A stretch of 64,000 nt of DNA from Amycolatopsis sp. WAC 01376 (lineage in GTDB: Bacteria; Actinomycetota; Actinomycetes; Mycobacteriales; Pseudonocardiaceae). Below, in pieces: positions 1 through 9,390 of this stretch (within the stretch, counting starts at the first letter, position 1; each line of letters starts with the position of its first letter). Both the position numbers and the translations under genes were made by a program. The notes under the pieces were generated by a model that had not been told where the DNA came from, ran no database searches, and saw only the letters and a list, made by a program, of their open reading frames with translations. Where the stretch lies: contig NZ_QHKL01000002.1 of assembly GCF_003947415.1 (NCBI RefSeq), positions 186,001-250,000 on the forward strand, given 5' to 3'.

Positions 1-1578
1 GAGCAAGCCAAGCGGGTCGCCGGCGGTCTGGTGACGGCCGGGCTCGAGCCCGGCAAAGCGGTGGCGGTCCTGGCGGCGGCGCCGTCGCTGATCGCGCCGA
101 CGGTTCAGGCGGTATGGCTCGCCGGTGGCAGCGTGACGATGCTGCACCAGCCCACGCAGCGCACCGACCTCGCCGAATGGGCCGAGGACACCGTTCGTGT
201 GCTGCGGATGATCGGATCCGGCCTGGTTCTGCTCGGTGAGCCGTTCGACCAGCTGGCGCCGATACTCACCGAGCACGGCATCGCCTTCCAGGTCATCACC
301 GAGCTGCTCGAGGCCGAACCGCTGGCGGAGCCCGTGCCGACGGCCGAATCGGACACTGCGCTGTTGCAGCTGACCAGTGGGTCGACGGCCGACCCGAAGG
401 CCGTTCGGATCACCTACGGAAACCTGTATTCGAACGTCAAGGCGATGGTCGAACGCGCAGAGTTCGATTTCGACGTCGACGTGATGGTCTCGTGGCTGCC
501 CACGTTCCACGACATGGGGATGGTCGGCTTCCTGACGGTCCCGATGACGTTCGGTGTCGAACTCGTCAAGATCACGCCGCTCGAGTTCCTGTCGGGACCG
601 TTGATCTGGCCGCAGCTGATCAGCAAGTACAACGGCACGACCACGGCCGCGCCGAACTTCGCCTACGCGATCGTGGGCAGGCGCATGGCCCGTGTCGAGG
701 ACGACAACGCTTACGACCTCTCGAAGCTGCGGATCGCGCTGAACGGCGCCGAGCCGATCGACGAGACGGCCGTGCAGACGTTCGTCGAGGCGGGGTCCAG
801 GTTCAAGATGCCCGCCGAGTGCGTTTTCCCGGCGTACGGCATGGCGGAGGCGACTCTCGCGGTTTCGTTCGCGCCGTTGTTCACCGGTTTGACACTGGAC
901 GTCATCGAAGCCGATGCGCTCGAGGCGGACAACCGCGCGGTGCCGGTCCCCGAAGGCGACCCGCGGCGCGGGACCGATGAGGTCCGGTCCTTCGCGGTGC
1001 TCGGGCCGCCGCTCGACGGGCTCGAAGCCGAGATCGTCGACGACAAGGGCACCGTGCTCGGCGAGCGCGAGGTCGGGGAGATCCGCCTGCGCGGCGAGGC
1101 CGTGACGCCGGGCTATCTGACCATGGAGGGCCCGCTCGCGACACAGGACGAGAACGGCTGGCTGCTCACCGGCGACCTCGGTTACCTGGTCGACGGCATG
1201 ATCGTGATCTGCGGCCGTCGCAAGGACGTCATCATCATGGGCGGCCGGAACCTGTACCCGACCGACATCGAACGGGCGGCGACCTCGGTCGAGGGGGTCC
1301 GGGCGGGGAACGCCGTGGCCGTGCGGATCGACGCCGGCAGCCGCCGGGAGCGGTTCGCCGTCGTCGTCGAATCGAAACTCGCCGGAGACCCGGAAACGGA
1401 GAAGGCGCTGGCGAAGGAGGTCGCGGCCAAGGTGCGCGGCGCCGTCGACATGCGGCCCTACGCGGTCGTGGTGCTTCCGGCGGGAAGCCTGCCCAAGACG
1501 CCCTCGGGCAAGGTGAAGCGGGCCGCGACCGCCACCCAGTTCGCGGACAAGATCGCCAAGAACGCGGCGACCAGCTGA
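1..1578 (+). CDS. Fatty-acyl-AMP ligase (FAAL-type AMP-dependent synthetase), 5' end outside window
   Basis: The frame is already open at base 1 and reads EQAKRVAGG before the first internal GTG at 31, so the true start is upstream. It belongs to the adenylate-forming enzymes that activate a fatty acid as acyl-AMP for transfer to a carrier protein. Visible motifs are TSGSTADPKAV (phosphate loop), the FAAL-like WLPTFHDMGMVG, YGMAEATL, LLTGDLGYLVDG, GRRKDVIIMGGRN and the C-terminal LPKTPSGKVKR. The following pth and rplY genes match the order in M. tuberculosis, where Rv1013 (pks16) is the equivalent gene. No PKS or carrier lies beside it, so its partner is unknown. A hairpin follows the stop codon directly. 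Confidence 0.88.
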   Translation, partial: EQAKRVAGGLVTAGLEPGKAVAVLAAAPSLIAPTVQAVWLAGGSVTMLHQPTQRTDLAEWAEDTVRVLRMIGSGLVLLGEPFDQLAPILTEHGIAFQVITELLEAEPLAEPVPTAESDTALLQLTSGSTADPKAVRITYGNLYSNVKAMVERAEFDFDVDVMVSWLPTFHDMGMVGFLTVPMTFGVELVKITPLEFLSGPLIWPQLISKYNGTTTAAPNFAYAIVGRRMARVEDDNAYDLSKLRIALNGAEPIDETAVQTFVEAGSRFKMPAECVFPAYGMAEATLAVSFAPLFTGLTLDVIEADALEADNRAVPVPEGDPRRGTDEVRSFAVLGPPLDGLEAEIVDDKGTVLGEREVGEIRLRGEAVTPGYLTMEGPLATQDENGWLLTGDLGYLVDGMIVICGRRKDVIIMGGRNLYPTDIERAATSVEGVRAGNAVAVRIDAGSRRERFAVVVESKLAGDPETEKALAKEVAAKVRGAVDMRPYAVVVLPAGSLPKTPSGKVKRAATATQFADKIAKNAATS

Positions 1579-1580
1579 CA

Positions 1581-1623
1581 CGAAAGGGCCGGGTCCGCGT
1601 ATATCGCGGGCCCGGCCCTTTCG
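1581..1623. terminator. Bidirectional hairpin terminator between convergent genes
   Basis: Two 19-nt arms (1581-1599 and 1605-1623) pair with a single G.U position around a 5-nt loop (TATAT). The arms begin CGAAAGGGCC and end GGCCCTTTCG. The hairpin starts a few bases after the acyl-AMP ligase stop and precedes the end of the convergent DivIVA-repeat gene, so it can serve both directions. It has no U-tract, which is usual in actinobacteria. Confidence 0.75.
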
Positions 1624-1639
1624 CAGCACCTCCCGGTGG

Positions 1640-1969
1640 TCAGCGGCGTCGCCAGGGCGGCTTGCGGGTGTGGGTGTGCTCCAAGGCGGGCGCGATGTAG
1701 TAGCCGGCCGACTGGGACAGTCCGGCCAGCGTTCCCTCGACGTCCCGGAGGAACGCATCGACGGCCGTCGGGTCGTAGCCTCGTTTCGAAAGCGGTGCTT
1801 TGGCGAACGCCACGTTGTGGACATCCGAAACCGACAAGTCGTCCTCGCCGTCGAGAGTCGCCGCGACCCGCTCGAGGAACGCGTCGACCGCCGGTTCGTG
1901 ATAGCCCCGGGCGCCGATCGGTGCCCGGTCGAACTGCCGGGTTCTGGCCTCGAACGCGGTTACGGGCAC
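1640..1969 (-). CDS. Small DivIVA-repeat protein (downstream member of a pair)
   Basis: A 109-residue protein made of two copies of the DivIVA N-terminal motif: PIGARGYHEPAVDAFLERV near residue 17 and PLSKRGYDPTAVDAFLRDV near residue 58. A basic tail follows (KPPWRRR). There is no long coiled coil, so this is not Wag31/DivIVA itself. The motif is known from polar-growth and division proteins that bind curved membrane; its use here is inferred. The GTG start shares one base with the stop of the upstream paralogue (TAGTG), which implies translational coupling. The two proteins are similar along their length and probably arose by tandem duplication. Confidence 0.7.
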   Translation of the reverse strand: MPVTAFEARTRQFDRAPIGARGYHEPAVDAFLERVAATLDGEDDLSVSDVHNVAFAKAPLSKRGYDPTAVDAFLRDVEGTLAGLSQSAGYYIAPALEHTHTRKPPWRRR

Positions 1970-2328
1970 TAGCGTTCCCGCAGGAACTCGACGGGACCGC
2001 GGTCCGGAACGGCACGTTCGGCGGTCGCCTGGTCCTCTCCACGCGCGCCGGGCACGCCGAGTACGTGCTGGCCGGTCCGATGGGCGAGCTGCTCTTCGAC
2101 CTTGTCGAGGAAATCGTCGACTTCGCGTTCGTCGTAGCCGCGCTTGCCGATCAACGGGCGCGAGAACATGACGTGGTGGACCTCGGCGGCCGTCAGGTCG
2201 TCCCGGTCCGAGATCGTGTCGGCGATCCGCTCCAGGAACGCGTCGACCTCGTGTTTGGCGTATCCGCGCCGCCCGATCGGGGCGTTCGGGAAAGTGGCGC
2301 CGGTGATGTCTTCGGCCGTAAACGACAT
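1969..2328 (-). CDS. Small DivIVA-repeat protein (upstream member of a pair)
   Basis: A 119-residue protein with two DivIVA-type modules, [19 protein letters not shown] and [19 protein letters not shown], separated by about 25 residues, then a charged tail of about 40 residues without recognisable motifs. The start is supported by GGAGAGAG a few bases upstream of the ATG. It is followed without a gap by a second two-module protein, giving four modules in one transcript. Proteins of this sort are usually annotated only as DivIVA domain-containing. A role in localisation or cell-shape scaffolding is plausible but not shown by the sequence. Confidence 0.72.
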   Translation of the reverse strand: MSFTAEDITGATFPNAPIGRRGYAKHEVDAFLERIADTISDRDDLTAAEVHHVMFSRPLIGKRGYDEREVDDFLDKVEEQLAHRTGQHVLGVPGARGEDQATAERAVPDRGPVEFLRER

Positions 2329-2487
2329 GAAACTCTCTCCGGTTTCGGTGGGGAATGCGATCTCCGCATTCCGTCCTAACGGGTTTGAGAGTTCCCCGGA
2401 AGGGCTCGCGCTATTCCACGACTCGATCAGGGGCGTGGTGAAACGCCTTCGAGTGACGAGTTGTAACGCACCGCCATGTGAGCGGTT

Positions 2488-3084
2488 TCACCCAGCGTGG
2501 AAGGTGTTCTGGGCCGCGGCGAGACCGGTGCTGATAAGCGCTTCAACGGCGTCGGCGCAACGATCGATCTCGAAAGCGAGCTCTTTGCGTTCGACCGTCG
2601 AGAAGTCTTTCAGCACGAAATCCGCCGGATCCTGCCGTCCCGGAGGGCGGCCGACACCGAAACGGACACGGTAGTAGTCCTTCGTGCCGAGAGATTTGGT
2701 GATCGAGCGGAGACCGTTGTGACCGTTGTCGCCGCCGCCCAGTTTCATCTTGAGCGCACCGAAGTCGACGTCCAGCTCGTCGTGAACGACCACGACACCG
2801 GGCGGGGGGATCTTGTAGAACCGGGCCGCGCCCACGACAGGGCCGCCCGAGAGGTTCATGTACGAGCGCGGCTTGGCCAGGACCACTCGCTGCCCGGCGA
2901 GCCTGCCTTCGAGGACTTCGGCGCCGCTCTTGTGGGCCTTGAACTTGCCGCCGACGCGGTGGGCGAGCTCGTCGAGCACCATGAAGCCGACGTTGTGCCT
3001 GTTGCCCGCGTATTGGGGGCCGGGATTGCCAAGGCCGGCGAGCAGGATCTGCTCGCCGGCCCCGGGAAGTACTGCTTCGGTCAC
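2488..3084 (-). CDS. pth: Peptidyl-tRNA hydrolase
   Basis: Cleaves peptidyl-tRNA released from stalled ribosomes so that tRNA is recycled, in the cytoplasm. The 198-residue length fits the bacterial Pth family. Seen: [20 protein letters not shown] with the catalytic His and Asn, [22 protein letters not shown] with the conserved Asp, and [12 protein letters not shown]. The start is a GTG with no strong Shine-Dalgarno. The gene lies 10 bp downstream of rplY in the same orientation, the same pair as M. tuberculosis Rv1014c-Rv1015c, so co-transcription is very likely. Confidence 0.96.
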   Translation of the reverse strand: MTEAVLPGAGEQILLAGLGNPGPQYAGNRHNVGFMVLDELAHRVGGKFKAHKSGAEVLEGRLAGQRVVLAKPRSYMNLSGGPVVGAARFYKIPPPGVVVVHDELDVDFGALKMKLGGGDNGHNGLRSITKSLGTKDYYRVRFGVGRPPGRQDPADFVLKDFSTVERKELAFEIDRCADAVEALISTGLAAAQNTFHAG

Positions 3085-3094
3085 ACCAGTGACT

Positions 3095-3706
3095 TTATTC
3101 GGCGTCCTCGGAGGAGGTCTCGGCCGCCTCGCCGGCGCCCTCGTCGCCCTCGAGCGCGGACTCGGACGGCGACTCGTTCACGGCGACGACCAGCGCATCG
3201 GGGTCGGTGACCAGCGAGGCGCCCTTCGGCAGGACGACGTCCGAGGCGTTGATCTGGGTGCCGGCGACGACGCCCTCGACCGAGACCTCGACCTGCTCGG
3301 GGATGTGCAGCGCCTCGACCTCGATCTGGATGGCGTCGAGGTCGGTGGTGACCAGGGTGCCAGGGCCGGGGGTGCCGGTGACGACGACGGGGATGTCGAC
3401 CGTGACCTTCTCGCCGCGGATGACGACCAGCAGGTCGACGTGCTCGATGTAGTTCTTCAGCGGGTGGACGACGATGGTCTTCGTCAGCGCCAGCTCGCTC
3501 TTGCCCTCGAGGTCGAGGGTGATGACGGCGTTGCTGCCGTTCTCACGCACGACGCGGGCGAACTCGATGGCGGGCAGGGCGTAGTGGCGCGGTTCCGAGC
3601 CGTGCCCGTACAGCACCGCGGGGATCTTGCCGGCGCGACGCGTACGGCGCGCGGCACCCTTGCCGAATTCGGTGCGGGGCTCGACGGACAGGCGTACCTC
3701 GGACAC
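3095..3706 (-). CDS. rplY: 50S ribosomal protein L25, Ctc long form
   Basis: Binds 5S rRNA in the large ribosomal subunit. The N-terminal L25 domain shows [24 protein letters not shown] and is followed by the TL5/Ctc beta domain, then an acidic Glu/Ala-rich tail. The longer open frame begins at 3832, but GTG at 3706 is preferred: it is preceded by AGGAG with good spacing and gives the family N-terminus ([14 protein letters not shown]), whereas the extra 42 residues are not family-like. The result is 203 residues. It leads the rplY-pth operon. Confidence 0.95.
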   Translation of the reverse strand: MSEVRLSVEPRTEFGKGAARRTRRAGKIPAVLYGHGSEPRHYALPAIEFARVVRENGSNAVITLDLEGKSELALTKTIVVHPLKNYIEHVDLLVVIRGEKVTVDIPVVVTGTPGPGTLVTTDLDAIQIEVEALHIPEQVEVSVEGVVAGTQINASDVVLPKGASLVTDPDALVVAVNESPSESALEGDEGAGEAAETSSEDAE

Positions 3707-4047
3707 GGTGTAGCACTCCTTCAATTCACCAACATGTTCAGCGAAATCATGCTGAGGTGGGGATGGTTCGGGGCGGTTCTGGTGTTCGGCGGCGAATTCC
3801 ACAGGCGTGCTCGACCGCGTGTGGCCACTCAAGCCGCCGCGTCGATCACGTCGGGCACCAGGTGCTCACGGAACCCGCCTCGCCGAGACCGGGAAAGTGT
3901 AGACCAACCGGTCGTGTGGGGGTCCCGCCGGGTGGCTCGTTCAGGTGACAACTCGGTGACAGCTGCTTCGGGAACCCGCGGATGCGGTGGTGCGTGACCC
4001 CTTTTCTAAGGTGTGATCTCCTCGCACTCGAGAACAAAGGGGGCGGT
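3707..4047. other. Divergent intergenic region, rplY / lipoprotein
   Basis: About 340 bases with no convincing gene. It carries the ribosome binding site for rplY on the minus strand (AGGAG) and AAAGGGGG ahead of the lipoprotein on the plus strand, so promoters for both directions should lie here. A TAAGGT hexamer about 30 bases before the lipoprotein start could be a -10 element, but no clear -35 accompanies it. No hairpin or repeat stands out. Confidence 0.5.
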
Positions 4048-5169
4048 ATGCCGGCACGACGGTCGAGGATCGGCGCGATCGTCGCCCTGTGCTGCCTCGT
4101 GGCCGGTTGCGACGTCGCGATCGACGGCGCGGCGGGGATCTCGCCGGCCGAGCAACAGCGGGTGGACCGGCGTGCCGAGCAGCGCGGCGCTGTCGAGAGC
4201 GCGCTGAAGGCACTCGAACAGGCACCGGCCGTTGTCTACAAGTCGACAATCAAGGACGCTTCGGGTCAACCTTCCGAACTGCAGTTCCGGATCACTCGTA
4301 ACGGAAGCGCGCACGGTGCGCTTCCGGTCGACGGCAAGGCCATTCAGGTCATCTCGGCGGACAAGCAGCTGTACGTCTCGGCGACCCCGGAGTACTGGAA
4401 GGCGCACGGGCTCGGCAACAGCGACGTGTACGGCACCGGCTGGGTGCGCACGGACAGCTCGGACCTGCCGGTGAACGCCGTCGAGGTGCTCAACCCGCGC
4501 AAGGCCGCGTCGACACTCCGGACCGCGGTGGCCGGGATGAACCCGCTGACCGATCCGGTCCGGTCGAAGTTGCCGGACGGGACCGAGGTCTACGACGTCG
4601 GTAGCGGGCTCGGGGCACTGCGGGTGACCGCCGCGGCGCCGCACCGCGTCGTCAGTTTCGCGCCTTCCCTCGTCGCGGCGGCGGGCGGCAAGACGCTCGG
4701 TGCCGAGATGCGGGTCGAGCCGCTCGCGGGGGACGCGCTCAAAAAACTCCAGACCGATCTGGACGCCGCGGTCGGCGGGATCGGGCAGCCGTTCGACGCG
4801 CTCAGCCAGGTCAACGTCAGCGTCGTCAACGACAAGCTGGACTGCACGGACTTCGTCGGAAGCTGCCGGGCGACCATCGACGTCGCCAACACCGTCATCG
4901 GCGGCGTGAGCGGGACGCCCGTGCACCTGACGCTGACCGTCGACTTCACCGCGCAGTCCCTCGGCGCGCAGTCCTGCACGGCGGCCGCCGACGCGGCACC
5001 GGACACCACGACGAGCATGACCTGCGAGGTCAAGTTCAAGCTGCCGAATCGGAACGCCAGCTACCAGGTCCAGGCGAAGCCGTCGGCCCGCGGCGAAGTC
5101 CGGGTACCGGTCGACGTCAACGGCGTTCGCGAAAAGCTCAAGTCCGAGTTCGCCACGCTGGGTGGCTGA
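4048..5169 (+). CDS. Predicted lipoprotein of unknown function
   Basis: A 373-residue exported lipoprotein. The start at 4048 has AAAGGGGG upstream and gives MPARRSRIGAIVALCCLVAGC, in which LVAGC is a lipobox, so the mature protein would be anchored by its Cys to the outer face of the membrane. The body is rich in beta-strand-like segments and ends EKLKSEFATLGG. It loosely resembles the LppX/LprAFG-type lipid-binding lipoproteins of actinobacteria in size and style, but no defining motif is seen. Four Cys (DCTDFVGSC, SCTAA, TCEVK) fall in the C-terminal third and may form disulfides. It stands alone between rplY and an oxidoreductase. Confidence 0.75.
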   Translation: MPARRSRIGAIVALCCLVAGCDVAIDGAAGISPAEQQRVDRRAEQRGAVESALKALEQAPAVVYKSTIKDASGQPSELQFRITRNGSAHGALPVDGKAIQVISADKQLYVSATPEYWKAHGLGNSDVYGTGWVRTDSSDLPVNAVEVLNPRKAASTLRTAVAGMNPLTDPVRSKLPDGTEVYDVGSGLGALRVTAAAPHRVVSFAPSLVAAAGGKTLGAEMRVEPLAGDALKKLQTDLDAAVGGIGQPFDALSQVNVSVVNDKLDCTDFVGSCRATIDVANTVIGGVSGTPVHLTLTVDFTAQSLGAQSCTAAADAAPDTTTSMTCEVKFKLPNRNASYQVQAKPSARGEVRVPVDVNGVREKLKSEFATLGG

Positions 5170-5266
5170 CCTGCACACTCACCTCGGGGTGCGTTGCATA
5201 CGTTGAAGTAGCCGAGCTCGCGTTCTTAACATCGGCGTGGTCGCCGATGAAAAGGGAGAAACGCGA

Positions 5267-5884
5267 ATGGCGAAGTTGGTTGTTTTCGGAGGAACCGGAT
5301 ACGCGGGCGGGAAGATCGCGGAGGAGGCTCGCAGCCGCGGTCACGAGGTCCTGGCGGTGTCGAGGAACGCCGAAGGTGAGGGGACCCGGGCCGGGTCGCT
5401 GTACGACGAGGCCTTCCTCGCCGATGTCGCCAAGGGCGCCGACGTCCTGGTCATCGCGGTGCATGGGCAGAGCGGCCTGCTCGACGCGGTGCCCTCGATC
5501 GCCCAGGTCGCGAAGGACAACGGCGCGCGCATCGGCGTGGTCGGCGGAGCGGGCAGCCTGCACGTGGCCGAGGGTGGGCCGCGACTGATCGACACCCCCG
5601 AGTTCCCGGACGAGTACAAGGGTGAAGCCGGAGCGCACGCCGAGGTGCTGGAAGCGTTCCGGAAGCTTCCCGAGGATGTCGACTGGTTCTACGTCAGCCC
5701 GGCCGCGGAGTTCGGCGCGTGGGCCGAGGGTGAGCGGACCGGCGAGTTCCGGCTCGGCGGCGACGTGCTCCTCACCGACGAGAACGGCGGTTCGAAGATC
5801 GGCGGTGCCGACTACGCGATCGCGTTCGTCGACGAGATCGACAAGCCGGAACACCGCCGTCAGCGTTTCTGCGTCGCTTACTGA
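5267..5884 (+). CDS. NAD(P)-binding Rossmann protein (NmrA/SDR-like)
   Basis: A 205-residue atypical short-chain dehydrogenase/NmrA-like protein. The N-terminal KLVVFGGTGYAGGKIAEEA is the dinucleotide-binding GxxGxxG motif. The rest fits the NAD(P)H-binding family (VSRNAEG, GVVGGAGSL, YVSPAAEFG, GGADYAIAFVDEI). The classical YxxxK catalytic pair is not seen, so it may be a reductase for an unknown substrate or a redox sensor. The ATG at 5267 follows AAAGGGAGA. Its 3' end overlaps the convergent LLM gene by 7 bp. Confidence 0.85.
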   Translation: MAKLVVFGGTGYAGGKIAEEARSRGHEVLAVSRNAEGEGTRAGSLYDEAFLADVAKGADVLVIAVHGQSGLLDAVPSIAQVAKDNGARIGVVGGAGSLHVAEGGPRLIDTPEFPDEYKGEAGAHAEVLEAFRKLPEDVDWFYVSPAAEFGAWAEGERTGEFRLGGDVLLTDENGGSKIGGADYAIAFVDEIDKPEHRRQRFCVAY

Positions 5885-6753
5885 CCGGACAGTTCCTTCA
5901 CGACCGGCGCGAACGTTTCCAGCATCGGCTCGAACACCGTGATGTAGGAGAAGCCGTACCGCTCGCGACGCTCCTGGAGCTGCCGGACGATCTCGGCGAC
6001 GGTGCCGAAAAGCAACTGAGGCGTTTCGAGGAGAGTGTCGACGTCGAGGTCGTCCTGGTCTTTGACCTCTTCACGCCAGGCCTCGGCGGCCGCGCGCCGG
6101 TCGTCCGTGATCACGACCCGCTGGACGAGCATGTTCAGTTCGGGAGTCCGGCCGTTCGTGTGCGAGCGGAAAAAGGCGACGCGTTCGTCCATGCGATCGG
6201 CGTCGTCGAGACGGAAGGTGCCCGGCGGCTTTCCCGGCGCTTGACGAAGGCCCGCGAAGCCGGCGATGTCGGCTTCGCGGGCGGCGAGGGAGAGCACGCC
6301 GTCGCTGTTGCCCGCGAGGAGCAGCGGCGGGGGCTTGACTCCTTCGCCGGTGAAGTGTTCGCGCAGGTGATCCAGGCTTTCGGCGAGGTGCTCGATCCGT
6401 TCCTTGGCCGGGATCCACGGCAGGCCGGCACTGTCGAATTCCGATTTCATGTGGCCGGAGCCGAGGCCGAGATCCAGCCTGCCGCCCGTCATCTTCACCG
6501 TCGTGACGACTTCGCGTGCGAAGAGCGCGGCATTGTAGAAGGCCATATTGGTGACGAGAGTGCCGACGCGTGGTCGTTGGGTCACGGCGGCGGCCATGGT
6601 CAACGCCGGGAAAGGCGCGTTCCGTCCCGGCCCGAGATGATCGGGCACGGAGATGACATCGAGTCCGAGGGCCTCGACGCGACGGCACTTCGCGACCCAG
6701 TCTTCGCGGTTCTCGGCGCCCCACAGGTTCACGCCGAATTTGAATTTCCCCAT
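5878..6753 (-). CDS. LLM-class F420-dependent oxidoreductase
   Basis: A bacterial-luciferase-like monooxygenase fold protein of about 291 residues, probably using coenzyme F420. Typical features are FGVNLWGAENREDWVAKCR at the N-terminus, VISVPDHLGPG, RPRVGTLVTNMAFYNAALFAREV, GRLDLGLGSGH and a C-terminal YGFSYITVFE. It resembles the TIGR03621 subgroup. The ATG at 6753 is chosen over one six codons upstream because MGKFKFGVNL is the family N-terminus. It converges on and slightly overlaps the NmrA-like gene. A palindrome separates its promoter side from prs. Confidence 0.88.
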   Translation of the reverse strand: MGKFKFGVNLWGAENREDWVAKCRRVEALGLDVISVPDHLGPGRNAPFPALTMAAAVTQRPRVGTLVTNMAFYNAALFAREVVTTVKMTGGRLDLGLGSGHMKSEFDSAGLPWIPAKERIEHLAESLDHLREHFTGEGVKPPPLLLAGNSDGVLSLAAREADIAGFAGLRQAPGKPPGTFRLDDADRMDERVAFFRSHTNGRTPELNMLVQRVVITDDRRAAAEAWREEVKDQDDLDVDTLLETPQLLFGTVAEIVRQLQERRERYGFSYITVFEPMLETFAPVVKELSGQ

Positions 6754-6816
6754 GAACGGCAACCTAGTCACGCCGGGTGCCCGGGCGCGCCCCGTTTCGC
6801 GAGAAGCCGAAAACGA

Positions 6817-6873
6817 AGCAAGGGACCTTTGCTGTCACTCTCCGGGAGAGAGCGATAGCAAAGGTCCCTTGCT
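6817..6873. repeat. Long inverted repeat (AGCAAAGG family), probable terminator of prs-glmU
   Basis: A perfect 17-bp inverted repeat: AGCAAGGGACCTTTGCT at 6817-6833 and its complement at 6857-6873. An additional inner stem, CTCTC...GAGAG, lies in the loop. It sits 9 bp beyond the prs stop, so on the minus strand it can terminate the glmU-prs transcript. The same arm sequence recurs at 15055, 33512 and 33556. Confidence 0.8.
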
Positions 6874-6881
6874 GCGATGGG

Positions 6882-7862
6882 TCAGGCGTTGCCGTCGAAG
6901 AGGGACGTGACCGACCCGTCTTCGAAGACCTGCTGGATGGCCTGCGCCAGCAGCGGCGCGATGGACAGCACGGTCAGGCCCGGGAACCGCTTCTCCTCCG
7001 GGATCGGCAGCGTGTTGGTGACGATCACCTCGCGCGCCTTGCAGTTCGACAGCCGCTCGGTGGCGGGGTCGGACAGGATGCCGTGGGTCGAGGCGATGAC
7101 GACGTCGGCCGCGCCTTCGTCGAGCAGGGCCTCGGTGGCCTTCACGATCGTGCCGCCGGTGTCGATCATGTCGTCGATCAGCACGCACAGCTGACCGCGG
7201 ACCTTGCCGACGACGCGGTTGGCGACGGCCTGGTTCGGCTTGTCCGGGTCGCGGGTCTTGTGGATGAAGGCGATCGGCCGGTCACCCAGCTGGGCCGCCC
7301 ACTTCTCGGCGAGCCGCACCCGGCCCGAGTCCGGCGAGACGACGGTGATGTTCTCGTCCTGGTAGGTCTTGTTGATGTGCGCGGCCAGCACGTTTTGCGC
7401 GAGCAGGTGGTCGACGGGGCCGTCGAAGAAACCCTGGATCTGCGCGGTGTGCAGGTCGACCGTCATGATCCGGTCGGCACCCGCGGTCTTGAACAGGTCC
7501 GCGATCAGGCGCGCGGAGATCGGCTCGCGGCCCTTGTGCTTCTTGTCCTGCCGCGCGTACGGGTAGAACGGCATGATCACGGTGATCCGCTTGGCGCTCG
7601 CGCGCTTGAGGGCGTCCACCATGATCAGCTGCTCCATCACCCACTCGTTGATGGGCGCCGGGTGGCTCTGGATCACGAACGCGTCGGTCCCGCGCACCGA
7701 TTCGTTGAACCGGACGAAGATCTCCCCGTTGGCGAAGTTGTGCGCGGTCTGCGGAACGACCGACACGTTGAGGTGCTTGGCGACCTCCTCCGCGAGTCCC
7801 GGGTGTGCGCGCCCGGAGAAGAGCATCAGGTTCTTCTTCGGTGTACCGGACTTCGAGCTCAT
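6882..7862 (-). CDS. prs: Ribose-phosphate pyrophosphokinase (PRPP synthetase)
   Basis: Makes PRPP from ribose 5-phosphate and ATP for nucleotide, His, Trp and decaprenyl-phosphoryl-arabinose synthesis. The 326-residue protein shows the class I features [29 protein letters not shown] (flexible loop), [25 protein letters not shown] and the PRPP loop [12 protein letters not shown]. Its ATG overlaps the glmU stop as ATGA, so glmU and prs are translationally coupled, as in M. tuberculosis (Rv1018c-Rv1017c). A hairpin follows the stop. Confidence 0.97.
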   Translation of the reverse strand: MSSKSGTPKKNLMLFSGRAHPGLAEEVAKHLNVSVVPQTAHNFANGEIFVRFNESVRGTDAFVIQSHPAPINEWVMEQLIMVDALKRASAKRITVIMPFYPYARQDKKHKGREPISARLIADLFKTAGADRIMTVDLHTAQIQGFFDGPVDHLLAQNVLAAHINKTYQDENITVVSPDSGRVRLAEKWAAQLGDRPIAFIHKTRDPDKPNQAVANRVVGKVRGQLCVLIDDMIDTGGTIVKATEALLDEGAADVVIASTHGILSDPATERLSNCKAREVIVTNTLPIPEEKRFPGLTVLSIAPLLAQAIQQVFEDGSVTSLFDGNA

Positions 7863-9346
7863 GCTGGCGACTCCCCGTCGTTTCCCTTATTCGAATCGGA
7901 CACGGCGGTGGTGTCCTGCTTCGCGGCGGAAGCTGCTTCCGCCGCGGGTGTGCCCGGCCTGCGCCGGGACACCCAGTCTTCGATGTTGCGCTGCGGCCCG
8001 GTGGACACGGCGAGCGCGCCCGGGGGCACATCTTGCCTGATCACGGTGCCTGCCCCACTGTAGGCGCCGTCGCCGATGGTCACCGGGGCGACGAACGTGT
8101 TGTCCGCGCCGAGCCGCACATGGGAGCCGATCGTGGTGTGGTGCTTGTTCACGCCGTCGTAGTTGACGAAGACACTGGAACACCCGATGTTGCTGTTCTC
8201 GCCGATGGTCGCGTCGCCGACGTAGGTCAGGTGCGGAACCTTCGTGCCGGCGCCGATGTCGGCGTTCTTCGTTTCGACGAACGCGCCGAGTTTGCCCTTG
8301 GTCCCCAGTTTGGAACCGGGTCGCAGGTAGGTGAACGGGCCGACCTTCACGCCGTCGCCCAATTCCGAATCGGAACCGTGCGTCCGCACGACCGACGCCC
8401 CCGCGCCGACGGATACGTTCTCCAGGGTGCTGTCCGGGCCGATCTGCGCGCCCTCGCCGACCGACGTCGAGCCCTTCAGCTGCACGCCGGGCTCGATGAC
8501 GACGTCGCGCGACAGGGTCACGCCCGCGTCGATCCAAGTGCTCGCCGGGTCGACGACGGTGACGCCCGCCCGCTGCCAGCCGCGGACGATCCGGCGGTTC
8601 AGTTCGGCGCCGAGGACGGAGAGCTGCACGCGGTCGTTGACGCCTTCGGTCACCCACGGGTCGTCGATGACCAGCCCGCCGACGCCCTTGCCGTCGCCGC
8701 GGGCGATGCCGAGGACGTCGGTGAGGTAGAGCTCGCCCTGCGCGTTGTCCGTCGAGAGCCTCGAAAGCCCGTCGACCAGGATCGAGGCGTCGAAGGCGTA
8801 GACGCCGGAATTGATTTCGGCGATTTCGTGCTGTTCGGGGGTGGCGTCCTTCTGCTCGACGATCGAGGTGACGACGCCGTTCTCGTCGCGGACGATCCGG
8901 CCGTAGCCGGTCGGGTTCTCGACGACCGCGGTCAGCACGGTGACCGCGTTTCCGGTGGAGGTGTGCTCGGCGACCAGGGAAGACAGCGTTTCGGTGTCGA
9001 GCAGCGGGACGTCGCCGTAGCTGACGACGACGGTGCCGGTCAGTCCGGCGGGCAGTGCGGAGAGCGCGCACGAGACGGCGTGCCCGGTGCCCTTTTGTTC
9101 CTCCTGGACGGCCGTGACGACCTCGCGGCCGCGGGCCTCGCCGACCTTCGCCAGCCGCGCGCCGACCGAGTCGCGACCGTGGCCGATGACCACGACCAGA
9201 TGGTCCGGGCTCAGTCCCGCGGCGGCCCGGACCGCGTGCTCGACCAAGGGACGGCCGGCGATCGGGTGCAGCACCTTCGGGGTGGACGAGCGCATGCGGG
9301 TGCCCTCACCCGCGGCGAGGATCAACGTGCTCAGCGGGCCGGTCAC
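7859..9346 (-). CDS. glmU: Bifunctional UDP-GlcNAc pyrophosphorylase / GlcN-1-P acetyltransferase
   Basis: Makes UDP-N-acetylglucosamine, the entry point to peptidoglycan. The N-terminal uridylyltransferase shows [20 protein letters not shown] and the metal-binding SYGDVPLL. The C-terminal left-handed beta helix (about residue 250 on) carries the hexapeptide repeats and the acetyltransferase segment [20 protein letters not shown], with [15 protein letters not shown] and [19 protein letters not shown]. At 495 residues it has the longer Ala/Ser-rich tail common in actinobacteria. It is first in a two-gene operon with prs, with a 4-bp overlap. Confidence 0.97.
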   Translation of the reverse strand: MTGPLSTLILAAGEGTRMRSSTPKVLHPIAGRPLVEHAVRAAAGLSPDHLVVVIGHGRDSVGARLAKVGEARGREVVTAVQEEQKGTGHAVSCALSALPAGLTGTVVVSYGDVPLLDTETLSSLVAEHTSTGNAVTVLTAVVENPTGYGRIVRDENGVVTSIVEQKDATPEQHEIAEINSGVYAFDASILVDGLSRLSTDNAQGELYLTDVLGIARGDGKGVGGLVIDDPWVTEGVNDRVQLSVLGAELNRRIVRGWQRAGVTVVDPASTWIDAGVTLSRDVVIEPGVQLKGSTSVGEGAQIGPDSTLENVSVGAGASVVRTHGSDSELGDGVKVGPFTYLRPGSKLGTKGKLGAFVETKNADIGAGTKVPHLTYVGDATIGENSNIGCSSVFVNYDGVNKHHTTIGSHVRLGADNTFVAPVTIGDGAYSGAGTVIRQDVPPGALAVSTGPQRNIEDWVSRRRPGTPAAEAASAAKQDTTAVSDSNKGNDGESPA

Positions 9347-9390
9347 GGCACTCCCAACATTTCACCAACGGTGGTTGTCGGGCATTGATC

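Noticed and set aside
3707..3832. N-terminal extension of L25 by 42 residues
   Set aside because: The GTG at 3706 has a good AGGAG site and yields the family start; the extension shows no homology-like features.
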